DNA from: Accumulibacter sp.
GTDB lineage: Bacteria > Pseudomonadota > Gammaproteobacteria > Burkholderiales > Rhodocyclaceae
Length of the DNA stretch: 64,000 nt
Assembly (NCBI RefSeq): GCF_023806635.1
Contig: NZ_JAMTDQ010000023.1
Span: 62,001-126,000 of the forward strand
Direction: 5' to 3'
This document shows, in pieces, positions 37,907 through 46,377 of this stretch. Every line of letters begins with the position of its first letter. Position 1 is the stretch's first letter. The notes under the pieces are model-generated. The model ran no database searches, was not told the DNA's origin, and saw only the letters and a program-made list of their open reading frames with translations. Made by a program: the position numbers and the translations under genes.

Positions 37907-40195
37907 ATGAACGCCAAGCGGGCCGCACCGGACGGGAAGGCCGGCAGGCGGCACTCGGTCAGTGGGGCGTCTGCCGCGGAGGGTGTTGTCAATCCCTATC
38001 CCGGCCTGGCCGCTTTCAGACCGGCCGGACAGCGCTTCTTCTTCGGCCGCGAGCGCGACACCGAGCGCGTGCTCGCGCGACTGGCCGACAGCCGCCTGGT
38101 GAGCATCGTTGGCCGATCCGGAGTCGGCAAGTCGTCGCTCGTCGCCGCCGGTGTCGTCGCCAGACTGGCCGAGAGGCCGGGTGGGCTCGCTTACCTTCCA
38201 TGCGAGCTGCAGGCGAGCCCGTTTCGGCAGTTGGGGGAACTCCTGCTGCGCTCGGGGCCACTGCCGGCACGCACTGATCTGCGGGCCGCGCTGCTCGCGC
38301 ATGATCTGTCGGCAGCCAGTGAGGATCGCCTGTCGCAGGCGATCGCGACGTCGTTGCGCCAGATGCCGCAGCCGGCGCTCTTGCTGCTCGATCAGTTCGA
38401 GGATCTGTTCACCGGCACCCCGCTGGCGAGTGCGCGCCGTTTCCGCGTCCTCGTCGAGTCACTGCTCGGCGTCGATGCGCTGCACATCGTGCTGACCGTG
38501 CGCAGCGAGTTCACGGCTCGTCTGCTGGAGTGGCTCGGCGAGGATCTCCTGCGTGCCTCTCTGCTCGTCCTCGACCCCGTCACCGACGAGGCGGCGCTGC
38601 TTGCCATCATCACCGGACCGGCGGCCGCTCTGGGGGTGCCGGTGCAGGCCGATCTGCTGGCCGTCCTGCTGCCGGCGGCGATCGCTGCCCGTGGGGCGCT
38701 GCCGTTGATCTCGCTGACCCTGGAGCGGCTCTACGAGCAGCGCCATCCCGAAAAAGGCCTGACTCTCGACGCCTATCAGCGCATGGGCGGCCTGGCGAGC
38801 GCCGTCGGCAGTGTCGCCGCCGACATCGAGAGCCTGATCGCGCACGACGTCGAACTGGATGCGGCGTGCTCACGGCTGTTCGCCGAACTGGCGACGGTGA
38901 TCGACCAGGTACCTGCACGCCGCATCTTCGACGTTGCTGCGTTGCGCGCCGATCCGCCGCTGGCGCGTCTGGTGGATCTGCTGCGCCGGCAGGGCTTCAT
39001 CGTCGATAGCGACGAGAGGCATATCGAGCTCGCGCATGAGACGCTGCTCAGCCACTGGCCACGCCTGCGCCAGTGGTGCACCCGTTATCGCGACAGCCTG
39101 GCGTTGCGCCGGCAGGCCAAACAGGCGGCACGTGACTGGCGTCGCAGCGGCGAGCCGAGCGCGTGGCAGCAGGCTGCCGGCGGCAGCGAGGGAAGTGCCG
39201 GGCGTTGGCACTGGGAGCAGCAGCGACCGGCCTTGCTGGCATTGCACGAACTTGCCCACCGGCCGACGCCACCAGGCGACGAGGATTTCGGCGATGCCGG
39301 CATCGCCGCCTGGCGCGGACTCGCCGCCGGCATGGAGAAGTACCTGCACGGTTTCCTGCGACCGGAGCCGCTGATCCTCATCGACGAACTGGCGGTCGAC
39401 GGTACGACGCATGAGCGCCGTGAGGAAATCGGTCTGCGCCTCAACCAGATGGGTGATCCTCGGCGTGGCGTTGGCCTCGCTGCCGACGGTCTGCCGGACA
39501 TCGCCTGGGTCGACATCGCTGCCGGCGAGGTCGAGATCGAAGGACTGGTGCAGCACCGCTTCGTCGTCGATCCCCTGCGCGTGGCGCGCTATCCGGTCAC
39601 CTGGCAGCAGTACGGCGCCTTCGTCATGGCCAGCGACGGCTATCGTGACCGGCGCTGGTGGCGGCGGCTGGTGCAGCGCAAGCAGCCGGGCGAGGCGCGC
39701 TGGGCGGGCAACAACTACCCGGCGATCAACGTCTGCTGGGCCGATGCGGTCGCTTTCTGTCGCTGGCTCAGCGCACGCTGGGGCCTCGCGGGCGCGCAGG
39801 TGGTGCGTCTGCCGACGGAGTGGGAGTGGCAGTGGATTGCCCAAGGGGGCGCCAGTCGTCGCCGTTACCCGTGGGGTGACGACTGGCAGCCGGCGCTCGC
39901 CAACAGTCACGAGAGCGGTGTTGGCCGTACCGTTGCCGTCGGGATGTATCCGCTCGGGGCGGCCGCTGGTGTCTACGATCTGGCCGGCAACGTCTGGGAG
40001 TGGTGCCTCAACGAGTATCATGTGCCGGGCAACACGCAGGTCGGTGGCAATCAGCCACGCGCCCTGCGTGGCGGATCGTGGCTCGACTTCCCGGGCGATC
40101 TGCGCTGCGGCAGGCGGGAAGCCTTCCCGCCCGACGAGCGCGACGGCGACATCGGTTTCCGGATCGTCCTCGCGCCGCCGTTCGAGCCTGCCTAG
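37907..40195 (+). CDS. nSTAND-type NTPase fused to C-terminal FGE-sulfatase (SUMF1) domain
   Basis: A 762-residue signalling-type protein. Residues 29-57 carry the entry motif NPYPGLAAFRPA with FFFGRERDTERVL, typical of novel STAND ATPases. Walker A is GRSGVGKSS (69-77) and Walker B LLLLDQFED (158-166). The winged-helix end (IELAHETLLSHWPRL) follows. From about residue 545 to the end is a formylglycine-generating-enzyme/C-type-lectin-like domain (VARYPVTWQQYGAF, LPTEWEWQWIAQGG, DLAGNVWEWC, LRGGSW). No transmembrane segment is visible. The ATG at 37907 has GAGG upstream; the frame is open from a GTG at 37745. STAND-FGE proteins are linked to biological conflict and to retroelement-diversified recognition (family knowledge); the role here is inferred. 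Confidence 0.85.
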   Translation: MNAKRAAPDGKAGRRHSVSGASAAEGVVNPYPGLAAFRPAGQRFFFGRERDTERVLARLADSRLVSIVGRSGVGKSSLVAAGVVARLAERPGGLAYLPCELQASPFRQLGELLLRSGPLPARTDLRAALLAHDLSAASEDRLSQAIATSLRQMPQPALLLLDQFEDLFTGTPLASARRFRVLVESLLGVDALHIVLTVRSEFTARLLEWLGEDLLRASLLVLDPVTDEAALLAIITGPAAALGVPVQADLLAVLLPAAIAARGALPLISLTLERLYEQRHPEKGLTLDAYQRMGGLASAVGSVAADIESLIAHDVELDAACSRLFAELATVIDQVPARRIFDVAALRADPPLARLVDLLRRQGFIVDSDERHIELAHETLLSHWPRLRQWCTRYRDSLALRRQAKQAARDWRRSGEPSAWQQAAGGSEGSAGRWHWEQQRPALLALHELAHRPTPPGDEDFGDAGIAAWRGLAAGMEKYLHGFLRPEPLILIDELAVDGTTHERREEIGLRLNQMGDPRRGVGLAADGLPDIAWVDIAAGEVEIEGLVQHRFVVDPLRVARYPVTWQQYGAFVMASDGYRDRRWWRRLVQRKQPGEARWAGNNYPAINVCWADAVAFCRWLSARWGLAGAQVVRLPTEWEWQWIAQGGASRRRYPWGDDWQPALANSHESGVGRTVAVGMYPLGAAAGVYDLAGNVWEWCLNEYHVPGNTQVGGNQPRALRGGSWLDFPGDLRCGRREAFPPDERDGDIGFRIVLAPPFEPA
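40063..40195 (+). other. C-terminal segment resembling a diversity-generating retroelement variable region
   Basis: The last 43 codons of the nSTAND-FGE gene encode LRGGSW, then DLRCGRREAFPPDERDGDIG, then FRIVLAPPF. Diversified FGE/CLec target proteins end in the same frame (RGGSW...LR...R...PD.R...IGFRVV) with variable residues in the gaps. No template repeat or reverse transcriptase is present in the window, so active diversification is not shown; this may be an undiversified homologue. Confidence 0.4.
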
Positions 40196-40336
40196 CGCGG
40201 CGGCGGTACGCCGCCCGGCCCTCGCCGGCCACGCTCCGCCCGCAGACTGTGAATCAATCGACCATACGACCGATTCGCCGCATCGCCCGCTTGCTGCCGC
40301 CGGGCATCCCTGTCTGCCCCGGCGCCTGCGTCACGG

Positions 40337-40870
40337 TCAGGCGTCCGGGCGCTCCTGGCTGACCCAGATCAGGCGACTGGTGTCGAAACCGAGCGCGCTG
40401 GCCTTGTCGACGAGCCACTGCCGGATCCCTGGCGCCAGCTCGCGCTCGCGCGACAGGATCCAGAGATAGTCGCGGTTTGGGCCGACGACCAGCGCCCAAC
40501 GGTAATCGCGCTCATCGAGCGCGGCAATGTGGTAGCCGCCGTAGAACGGGCCGAAAAAGGAGACCTTGAGCGATCCGGTGCTGCCATCGCCAAGTGGCAA
40601 GGCCTTGCCGATCGCTTCCTTCCAGCCTTGCCGTTGCGCGCTGTAGCCGCGATTGAGCACCTCGATGCTGCCGTCCGGCAACAGTCGATAGCGTGCCGAA
40701 ACGTCGCTCAGCCCTCGCTCGAACGAATGGTCGAGGCGGGCAATCTCGTACCACTTGCCGAGGTAGCGCTCGAGCTGGAAGTTGCCGACCGGCTCGATGC
40801 CGTCCGGGATGCCGGTGCAGCCGGCGAGCAGCAGCCCGCAGCAAAGGAGCCGGGGGCGCAGGAGGTTCAT
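40337..40870 (-). CDS. blc: Bacterial lipocalin lipoprotein (Blc type)
   Basis: A 177-residue outer-membrane lipocalin. The signal peptide ends in lipobox LLAGC (Cys18). The lipocalin signature is clear (LGKWYEIARLDHSFERG), as are the later LKVSFFGPFYGGYHIAALD and YLWILSRE blocks. Blc binds lysophospholipids and fatty acids and is often stress-induced in other bacteria. Here it is convergent with the nSTAND-FGE gene and divergent from thiS; it would fit the strong lipid theme of the window. Confidence 0.92.
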   Translation of the reverse strand: MNLLRPRLLCCGLLLAGCTGIPDGIEPVGNFQLERYLGKWYEIARLDHSFERGLSDVSARYRLLPDGSIEVLNRGYSAQRQGWKEAIGKALPLGDGSTGSLKVSFFGPFYGGYHIAALDERDYRWALVVGPNRDYLWILSRERELAPGIRQWLVDKASALGFDTSRLIWVSQERPDA

Positions 40871-41000
40871 GAAGTCGAGCGTGAACGATGATGCAACGAG
40901 ACAGCGAACGCCCGCTGTCGTTCAGCAGGATTCTTGTTCGCCGTGCGGCGCCCGAGTGCCGGACCCGCCGCGGCGGCAAACGTGCTGCCGTCGGGCGGCG

Positions 41001-41009
41001 TGCTAGAAT
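41001..41009 (+). promoter_or_regulatory. Extended -10 promoter of thiS, short or no leader
   Basis: TGCTAGAAT at 41001-41009 is an extended -10 element, identical to the one ahead of aceK. The thiS ATG is only 10 nt downstream at 41019, so the transcript should start at or within a few nucleotides of the ATG. No Shine-Dalgarno is present and no TPP riboswitch (no CTGAGA motif) was seen upstream. Confidence 0.5.
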
Positions 41010-41018
41010 GGACCCCCT

Positions 41019-41219
41019 ATGGAACTCGTGATCAACGGCGAAAGCCGCAGCTTTCCCTCGTCGCTGACGGTCGCCGAACTCATCGCGGCCCTCGCGTACG
41101 GCGGCAAGCGGATCGCTGTCGAACGCAACGGCGAGATCGTTCCGCGTGGCCTGCACGGCGAGACCGCGCTGCTCGATGGTGACCGGATCGAGATCGTGGT
41201 TGCCGTCGGTGGCGGCTGA
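41019..41219 (+). CDS. thiS: Sulfur carrier protein ThiS
   Basis: A 66-residue ubiquitin-like sulfur carrier for thiamine thiazole synthesis. The C-terminus ends in the required GG (VVAVGGG), which is thiocarboxylated. It is first in the run thiS-thiG-trmB, 24 bp before thiG. Activation by ThiF/MoeB and the C2 unit source (ThiH or ThiO) are not encoded here. Confidence 0.95.
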   Translation: MELVINGESRSFPSSLTVAELIAALAYGGKRIAVERNGEIVPRGLHGETALLDGDRIEIVVAVGGG

Positions 41220-41243
41220 GCCCCATCAACCAGTGAAAGACCA

Positions 41244-42038
41244 ATGCATCCTGCAATCCATGGCCTGACGGTCGCTGGCCGGACCTACCGCTCGCGCCTG
41301 CTCGTCGGTACCGGCAAGTACAAGGATTTTGCCGAGACGCGGGCAGCGATCGAAGCTGCCGGCGCCGAGATCGTCACCGTCGCGATCCGTCGCACCAACA
41401 TCGGCCAGGATGCCGCTGCGCCGAACCTGCTCGACGTGCTGCCGCCGTCGCAGTTCACCATCCTGCCGAATACCGCCGGCTGCTACACAGCGGCCGATGC
41501 GGTGCGGACCCTGCGCCTGGCGCGCGAACTGCTCGATGGGCACCCGCTGTGCAAGCTCGAGGTCCTGGGCGATCCGGCGACGCTCTTCCCGAACATGCCG
41601 GAAACGCTCAAGGCGGCGCAGACGCTCGTCGGCGAGGGCTTCGAGGTGATGGTCTATTGTGCCGACGATCCGATCCAGGCCCGCATGCTCGAGGACATCG
41701 GTTGCGTCGCGGTGATGCCTCTCGCCTCGCTGATCGGCTCCGGGATGGGGATCGTCAATCCCTGGAACCTGCGCCTGATCATCGACAATGCGAAGGTGCC
41801 CGTGCTCGTCGATGCCGGCGTCGGTACGGCATCCGATGCGGCGATCGCGATGGAACTCGGTTGCGACGGCGTGCTGATGAACACCGCCATTGCCCATGCG
41901 CGGGATCCGGTACTGATGGCGAGTGCGATGAAGAAGGCTGTCGAGGCAGGGCGCGAGGCCTTCCTGGCCGGACGTATGGCACGCAAGCATTACTCGGCGG
42001 ACCCCTCATCACCGACGAGCGGCCTGATCGGCTCCTAG
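41244..42038 (+). CDS. thiG: Thiazole synthase
   Basis: A 264-residue TIM-barrel enzyme that builds the thiazole phosphate of thiamine from deoxyxylulose phosphate, ThiS thiocarboxylate and dehydroglycine. The opening [15 protein letters not shown], the [22 protein letters not shown] region and [20 protein letters not shown] are standard. The final [20 protein letters not shown] matches family ends. Follows thiS closely and ends 2 bp before trmB. Confidence 0.97.
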   Translation: MHPAIHGLTVAGRTYRSRLLVGTGKYKDFAETRAAIEAAGAEIVTVAIRRTNIGQDAAAPNLLDVLPPSQFTILPNTAGCYTAADAVRTLRLARELLDGHPLCKLEVLGDPATLFPNMPETLKAAQTLVGEGFEVMVYCADDPIQARMLEDIGCVAVMPLASLIGSGMGIVNPWNLRLIIDNAKVPVLVDAGVGTASDAAIAMELGCDGVLMNTAIAHARDPVLMASAMKKAVEAGREAFLAGRMARKHYSADPSSPTSGLIGS

Positions 42039-42040
42039 CC

Positions 42041-42784
42041 ATGGCCGGTAGCGAAGATGTGGAGCGCACCGGCCGTGCGGCGCACATCCGCAGTTTCGTG
42101 CGGCGGCAGGGGCGCCTGTCGAATGCCCAGCAGCGCTACCATCAGCACATGATGGCGCGGATCGGCGTGCCCTATCGTGCGGCGGCGGTGGACCTCGACC
42201 TGCTGTTCGGGCGTCGGGCAGCCCGCATCCTCGAAATAGGCTTTGGCATGGGCGAGACCTCGGCGGCGATCGCCGCGGCACATCCGGAGAACGATTACCT
42301 CGGCGTCGAAGTGCATACGCCCGGAGTCGGCAGCCTGTGCAAGCTGGTCGCCGAAATGGGGCTGACCAACCTGCGCATCGTCCAGCACGACGCCGTCGAG
42401 GTGCTGCGTGACATGCTGCCGCCGGGCTCGCTCGACGGCGTGCACATCTTCTTCCCCGATCCCTGGCCGAAGACGCGCCATCACAAGCGGCGCCTGCTGC
42501 AGCCGGCCTTCGTCGAACTGCTCGCCGGTCGCCTGCGTGCGGACGGCTACATCCACTGTGCCACCGACTGGGAGGAGTACGCACAGCAGATGCTGGCCGT
42601 CCTGTCGGCCGACAGCCTGCTGGAGAACACGGCGACCGCTTTTGCGCCGCGTCCCGCCGATCGTCAACCGACCCGCTTCGAGCAGCGAGGCCTGCGCCTG
42701 GGGCACGGAGTGTGGGATCTGATCTTCCGCCGGCGGCAGGATTCACTGCAGGCGGAAGATCACCGGCAGGATCAGCTCGCGTGA
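42041..42784 (+). CDS. trmB: tRNA (guanine-N7-)-methyltransferase
   Basis: A 247-residue SAM-dependent enzyme that methylates G46 of tRNA. The SAM site [15 protein letters not shown], the [12 protein letters not shown] motif and the RNA-binding/catalytic [16 protein letters not shown] are intact. The thiG-thiS-trmB order is usual for betaproteobacteria. The final 14 codons overlap the end of the convergent tonB gene, so the last residues ([18 protein letters not shown]) may be a recent extension beyond the conserved domain. Confidence 0.95.
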   Translation: MAGSEDVERTGRAAHIRSFVRRQGRLSNAQQRYHQHMMARIGVPYRAAAVDLDLLFGRRAARILEIGFGMGETSAAIAAAHPENDYLGVEVHTPGVGSLCKLVAEMGLTNLRIVQHDAVEVLRDMLPPGSLDGVHIFFPDPWPKTRHHKRRLLQPAFVELLAGRLRADGYIHCATDWEEYAQQMLAVLSADSLLENTATAFAPRPADRQPTRFEQRGLRLGHGVWDLIFRRRQDSLQAEDHRQDQLA

Positions 42785-43264
42785 CTGCGCCCAGTTGGCC
42801 CGCCCCATCGCATAGGCCGCCTTCACCGCCGCCTGGTCGAGGATGGCGTGGCCACTGCCGGCAGCGACCTGGACGTCGACGATGCTGCCATCGTCGCCCA
42901 GCCGGAGGAGCAGGCGGACCTCGCCCTCGATGCCACGAGCGACGGCTTCGGGTGGATAGTAAAGATGTTGCGAGATCTTGCGTTGTGCGGCCTCGACCTG
43001 ACGTCGCGCCACTGCCCGCGACGTCGGCGTGGCGGTCGGTTGCGGTGGCGGTGTCGCGGTTGCCGGCGACGGATCGCCGCTCGACAGCGTGTTCTTCAGC
43101 AGCGGATCATAACTGGCGGGCTCCGGCCGGATTGGCGGTTGCAGTGAGGCCTGCAGCCGTGGCGTCGGCGCTGGCCGAAAGTCGAATGCGACAACGTTCC
43201 ACCACAGCACGGCGGCGTGCAGAAGGAGCGACAGGGCAAGCGCGGGAAGGAGCTGAAACGACAT
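42743..43264 (-). CDS. TonB-family energy transducer protein
   Basis: A 173-residue TonB-like protein. One N-terminal membrane segment ([18 protein letters not shown]) is followed by a Pro/Thr-rich periplasmic linker. A C-terminal TonB domain then carries [21 protein letters not shown] and [17 protein letters not shown]. It would couple the proton-motive force (through ExbBD) to outer-membrane receptors. exbB, exbD and any receptor are absent nearby. The ATG at 43264 places the membrane helix correctly. Its stop lies inside the end of trmB (42-bp tail-to-tail overlap). Confidence 0.85.
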   Translation of the reverse strand: MSFQLLPALALSLLLHAAVLWWNVVAFDFRPAPTPRLQASLQPPIRPEPASYDPLLKNTLSSGDPSPATATPPPQPTATPTSRAVARRQVEAAQRKISQHLYYPPEAVARGIEGEVRLLLRLGDDGSIVDVQVAAGSGHAILDQAAVKAAYAMGRANWAQSRELILPVIFRLQ

Positions 43265-43353
43265 GAGCCTGACATTGTGAAGCAAAAGTGCCGAAGGCGA
43301 CAACGCGAGGAGTGACTGATGGCTGTGACCGGAACCGGGTGGAGGAAAGGACC

Positions 43354-44505
43354 GTGAGCTACTCGCTGGCCAGGCCGGGCGCCTGCCTGCTGCTGATCTG
43401 CTGCCTGCTGGCGTCGCCGTTGGCGGCGCAGGTGCCGACACCCAGTCCGGCCAGCTTCGAGTTCGCGGTCGAGCGGGGTGACCTGCGAACCGTCCGGAGC
43501 TGGCTGGAGCAGGGGCTGAACCCGGAGTACGAGGCGGCGCACATCGGTACCGGCCTGATGGTTGCCGCCTGGTATGGGAACATCGAGATGATGGCGCTGT
43601 TCGTCGAGCACGGCGCCGACGTGCGGCGGGTCAATCGCCATGGGGAGCAGGCGTTGCAACTCGCGGCCTGGGGCGGACATCTGCCGGCAGTGCAGTGGCT
43701 GCTCGACCGGGGTGCCCCGCTCGATCGTCAGGGCAACCAGTGGAGCGCGCTGCACTATGCCGCCTTCAACGGCCATGGCAAGGTGGCCAGGGATCTCATC
43801 GCGCGGGGCGCCAACGTCAACGCGCGGGCGCCCAACGGCGCCACGCCATTGATGATGGCGGCGCGCGAAGGACATCTCGAGCAGGCGCGTGAACTGCTCG
43901 AAGCGGGGGCCAACGCAAGCCTGCAGAGCGACTGGGGCGACAATGCGCTGACGATGGCGATGCGCTACAACCATCTCCGTCTGGCGAAGATGATTGCGTC
44001 GCCGGAAGAGTTCGCCGTGGTGGTCAAGGCACCACCGGAGAGCTTTGGCGAAGCGAGTCGATCGGCGGCGCTGCCACCGACGGTGGAGGCGATCATGCGG
44101 GAGATCAGGGCAGCCGAGGCCGAGGGGCGGCCCAGTGCGGAACTGCACGAACGCTTGCGTGCCGCGGTCGGCGAGTTGCGTCGAGGCAGCCCGCAGCCGC
44201 TGGCACAGCGACCGATGCCACGGCCCTACCAGCCGCGCTCGATGGTCATCACGGCTCGCCGTGCGCAGCCCGCGGCGGAACGTGTGCAGGTGGTCGTCGA
44301 TGGTGCGCCGGGCGGCGCGGCGGGGGGTTCGGCCGTGGTCGGCGGGAAGCCATCGGGCGGGGCCGCGGCAGCGCGCGAGCGCAGCCTGGCGGCGGCTCAG
44401 GCGGCCGATCTGCTGCGCCAGATCCGCGTTCGCGAGGCGCAGGGGTTGCCCAGCGAAGCGCTTCACCAGCAACTGCGGCAGGCGGTCGACGCGCTGAAAC
44501 CGTAG
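43354..44505 (+). CDS. Exported ankyrin-repeat protein with repeated C-terminal motif
   Basis: A 383-residue protein with an N-terminal signal (CLLLICCLLASPLAAQ). The start is GTG at 43354, set by a strong GGAGGAAAGG. Five or so ankyrin units cover residues 35-215 (GEQALQLAAWGGHLPAVQWLL region, SALHYAAFNGHGKVARDLI, TPLMMAAREGHLEQARELL). The C-terminal third is Ala/Arg/Pro-rich and contains a short helical motif twice: EIRAAEAEGRPSAELHERLR and QIRVREAQGLPSEALHQQLR. Probably periplasmic and protein-binding; no partner evident. It is divergent from tonB. Confidence 0.82.
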   Translation: MSYSLARPGACLLLICCLLASPLAAQVPTPSPASFEFAVERGDLRTVRSWLEQGLNPEYEAAHIGTGLMVAAWYGNIEMMALFVEHGADVRRVNRHGEQALQLAAWGGHLPAVQWLLDRGAPLDRQGNQWSALHYAAFNGHGKVARDLIARGANVNARAPNGATPLMMAAREGHLEQARELLEAGANASLQSDWGDNALTMAMRYNHLRLAKMIASPEEFAVVVKAPPESFGEASRSAALPPTVEAIMREIRAAEAEGRPSAELHERLRAAVGELRRGSPQPLAQRPMPRPYQPRSMVITARRAQPAAERVQVVVDGAPGGAAGGSAVVGGKPSGGAAAARERSLAAAQAADLLRQIRVREAQGLPSEALHQQLRQAVDALKP

Positions 44506-44543
44506 TCGCGGCAGTCCGTCGCTGCGCCGGCTGGCGGCGAAAG

Positions 44544-45782
44544 TCAGTCCCGGTCGACGAGGAAGAATTCGAGCATCCGGTTGAGAAAGCGCCTCCCCTG
44601 CTCGGTGGGCGCGATTCGCTGCCCGTTGCGTTCGAGCAGTCCCGCGCGTTCGGCCTGCAGCAGTTGCGGCTCGATGAGCTGCAGCGGCAGGGCGCAGCGC
44701 GACTCGAACAGTCGTGCGTCGAAGCCATCGACCAGGCGCAGCGCATTGAGCATGAACTCGCAGGGCAGCTCGGCGGCGGCGACCGTGAACTCTTCCTGGA
44801 CCGGCGTGCCGGCCGCGGCTTGCGCCAGGTACTGCTCCGGCCGCTTCCAGCGCATCTGGCGCAGCACCCGGTCGTGCAGGGTCAGCTTGCCGTGCGCACC
44901 GGCGCCGATGCCCAGATAGTCGCCGAAGTGCCAGTAGTTGAGGTTGTGCTGGCACTGGCGACCGGGTTGCGCGAAGGCCGAGGTTTCGTAATGCCGGTAA
45001 CCGGCCGCCGCCAGTCTTCCTTCGATCGCATCCTGCATGTCGGCACACAGGTCGGGTTCCGGCAGGAGCGGCGGTTGGGCGGCAAAGGCGGTATTGGCTT
45101 CGATCGTCAGTTGATAGCAGGAGAGGTGGGCCGGTGCGAACGACAGCGCCGTTTCGATGTCCGCCAGCGCCTGCTCGATCTCCTGCCCGGGCAGGCCGTA
45201 CATCAGGTCGAGGTTGAGGTTGTCGAAGTGGCGCACCGCCTCAGCGATCGCCTGGCGGGCCTGATGACCGTCGTGGATGCGGCCGAGTGCCTGCAGATGC
45301 TGCCGATTGAAGCTCTGGACGCCGAGCGACAGGCGGTTGACCCCGGCGGCCCGGTAGGCGGCGAAGCTGCCGCTTTCGATCGTTCCGGGATTCGCCTCGA
45401 GCGTGATTTCGGCGCCGGGCAGCAGCGGCAGGCGGCTGCGCAGCGCTGCCAGCAACTCTTCGACCGCCCCTCCGGAGAGCAGGCTGGGCGTACCGCCGCC
45501 GATGAAGATGCTGTCGATACGGCGACCCCAGACCAGCGGCAGGGCCGATTCGAGATCGGCGATCAGGGCGGTCAGGTAGTCGTCCTGCGGGATCGCCGGA
45601 GAAGCTGCCGTCTTCGCGCCCTGGGCTGCCAGCGCATGTGAATTGAAGTCGCAGTACGGGCACTTGCGCACGCACCACGGGATGTGGACGTAGAGCGATA
45701 GCGGTGGCTGCCGGCGAAACTCCGCACGGCCGCCACCGGCGGCGCGCAGCGGAATGAAGCTGCGCTCGCGCGTGGCGGGCAT
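44544..45782 (-). CDS. hemW: Radical SAM heme chaperone HemW (HemN-like)
   Basis: A 412-residue radical SAM protein. The cluster motif CxxxCxxC is CVRKCPYC (Cys37, 41, 44), followed by DFNSHA. Next come FIGGGTPSLLSGGAVEELL and ITLEANPGTIE, then NRLSLGVQSFN. It lacks the extra N-terminal residues of true HemN and fits HemW, a heme-insertion chaperone. The start shares one base with the rdgB stop (TGATG), so translation is coupled. Last gene of the kinase-phosphatase-rph-rdgB-hemW run. Confidence 0.93.
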   Translation of the reverse strand: MPATRERSFIPLRAAGGGRAEFRRQPPLSLYVHIPWCVRKCPYCDFNSHALAAQGAKTAASPAIPQDDYLTALIADLESALPLVWGRRIDSIFIGGGTPSLLSGGAVEELLAALRSRLPLLPGAEITLEANPGTIESGSFAAYRAAGVNRLSLGVQSFNRQHLQALGRIHDGHQARQAIAEAVRHFDNLNLDLMYGLPGQEIEQALADIETALSFAPAHLSCYQLTIEANTAFAAQPPLLPEPDLCADMQDAIEGRLAAAGYRHYETSAFAQPGRQCQHNLNYWHFGDYLGIGAGAHGKLTLHDRVLRQMRWKRPEQYLAQAAAGTPVQEEFTVAAAELPCEFMLNALRLVDGFDARLFESRCALPLQLIEPQLLQAERAGLLERNGQRIAPTEQGRRFLNRMLEFFLVDRD

Positions 45783-46369
45783 CAGCGCCGGTTCTGCAGA
45801 CGCTCGACGAGGCGGGCCAGGGCCTGGCCGCGGTGCGACCGGCGGTTCTTCTCGCCCGCTTCGAGTTCGGCGGCGGTGCGATCGAGTTCGCGCAGGTAGA
45901 ACAGCGGGTCGTAGCCGAAACCATCGTTGCCGCGCTCCTCCCGCAGGATCTCGCCTGCCCATTCACCCTCGGCGATGATCGGTTGCGGGTCATCGGCCTG
46001 GCGAACGAAGACGATCACCGCGACGAAGCGGGCGCTGCGCTGACAGTTGTCGCCCAGTTCGGCGAGGAGCTTCCGGTTGTTGCGAGCGTCCGATCGCGGA
46101 TCGCCGGCAAAGCGTGCGGAGTGCACCCCGGGAGCGCCGCCCAAGGCGTCCACGCACAGTCCGGAGTCGTCCGCGAGCGCCGGCAGGCCGGTCATCCGCG
46201 AAGCATGGCGGGCCTTGGCGAGGGCATTCTCGACAAAGGTCCCGTGCGGCTCCTCGGCTTCGACAACGCCAAGCAGCCCCTGTGGCACGGGTTCCCAGCC
46301 CAGCGGCGCGAGGATCGCGTCGAGTTCGCCGAGTTTCTTGGCATTGTTGGAGGCGAGGACGAGTTTCAT
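45782..46369 (-). CDS. rdgB: XTP/dITP diphosphatase (Ham1)
   Basis: A 195-residue house-cleaning pyrophosphatase that removes dITP and XTP from the nucleotide pool. The start motif KLVLASNNAKKLGEL, TFVENALAKARHAS, ADDSGLCVDALGGAPGVHSAR and NDGFGYDPLFYL are intact. The ATG at 46369 matches the family; an in-frame GTG at 46381 overlaps the rph stop by 4 bp and could give a 4-residue longer form by coupling. Downstream hemW overlaps by one base. Confidence 0.95.
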   Translation of the reverse strand: MKLVLASNNAKKLGELDAILAPLGWEPVPQGLLGVVEAEEPHGTFVENALAKARHASRMTGLPALADDSGLCVDALGGAPGVHSARFAGDPRSDARNNRKLLAELGDNCQRSARFVAVIVFVRQADDPQPIIAEGEWAGEILREERGNDGFGYDPLFYLRELDRTAAELEAGEKNRRSHRGQALARLVERLQNRR

Positions 46370-46377
46370 GGCGGGTC

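Noticed and set aside
40871-41018. TPP riboswitch ahead of thiS
   Set aside because: The leader is essentially absent and no CTGAGA or other thi-box core is present.
43096-45048. Long minus-strand frame of 650 codons
   Set aside because: It runs antisense through the ankyrin gene and out of frame across hemW and tonB, with Arg-rich low-complexity translation; no family features.
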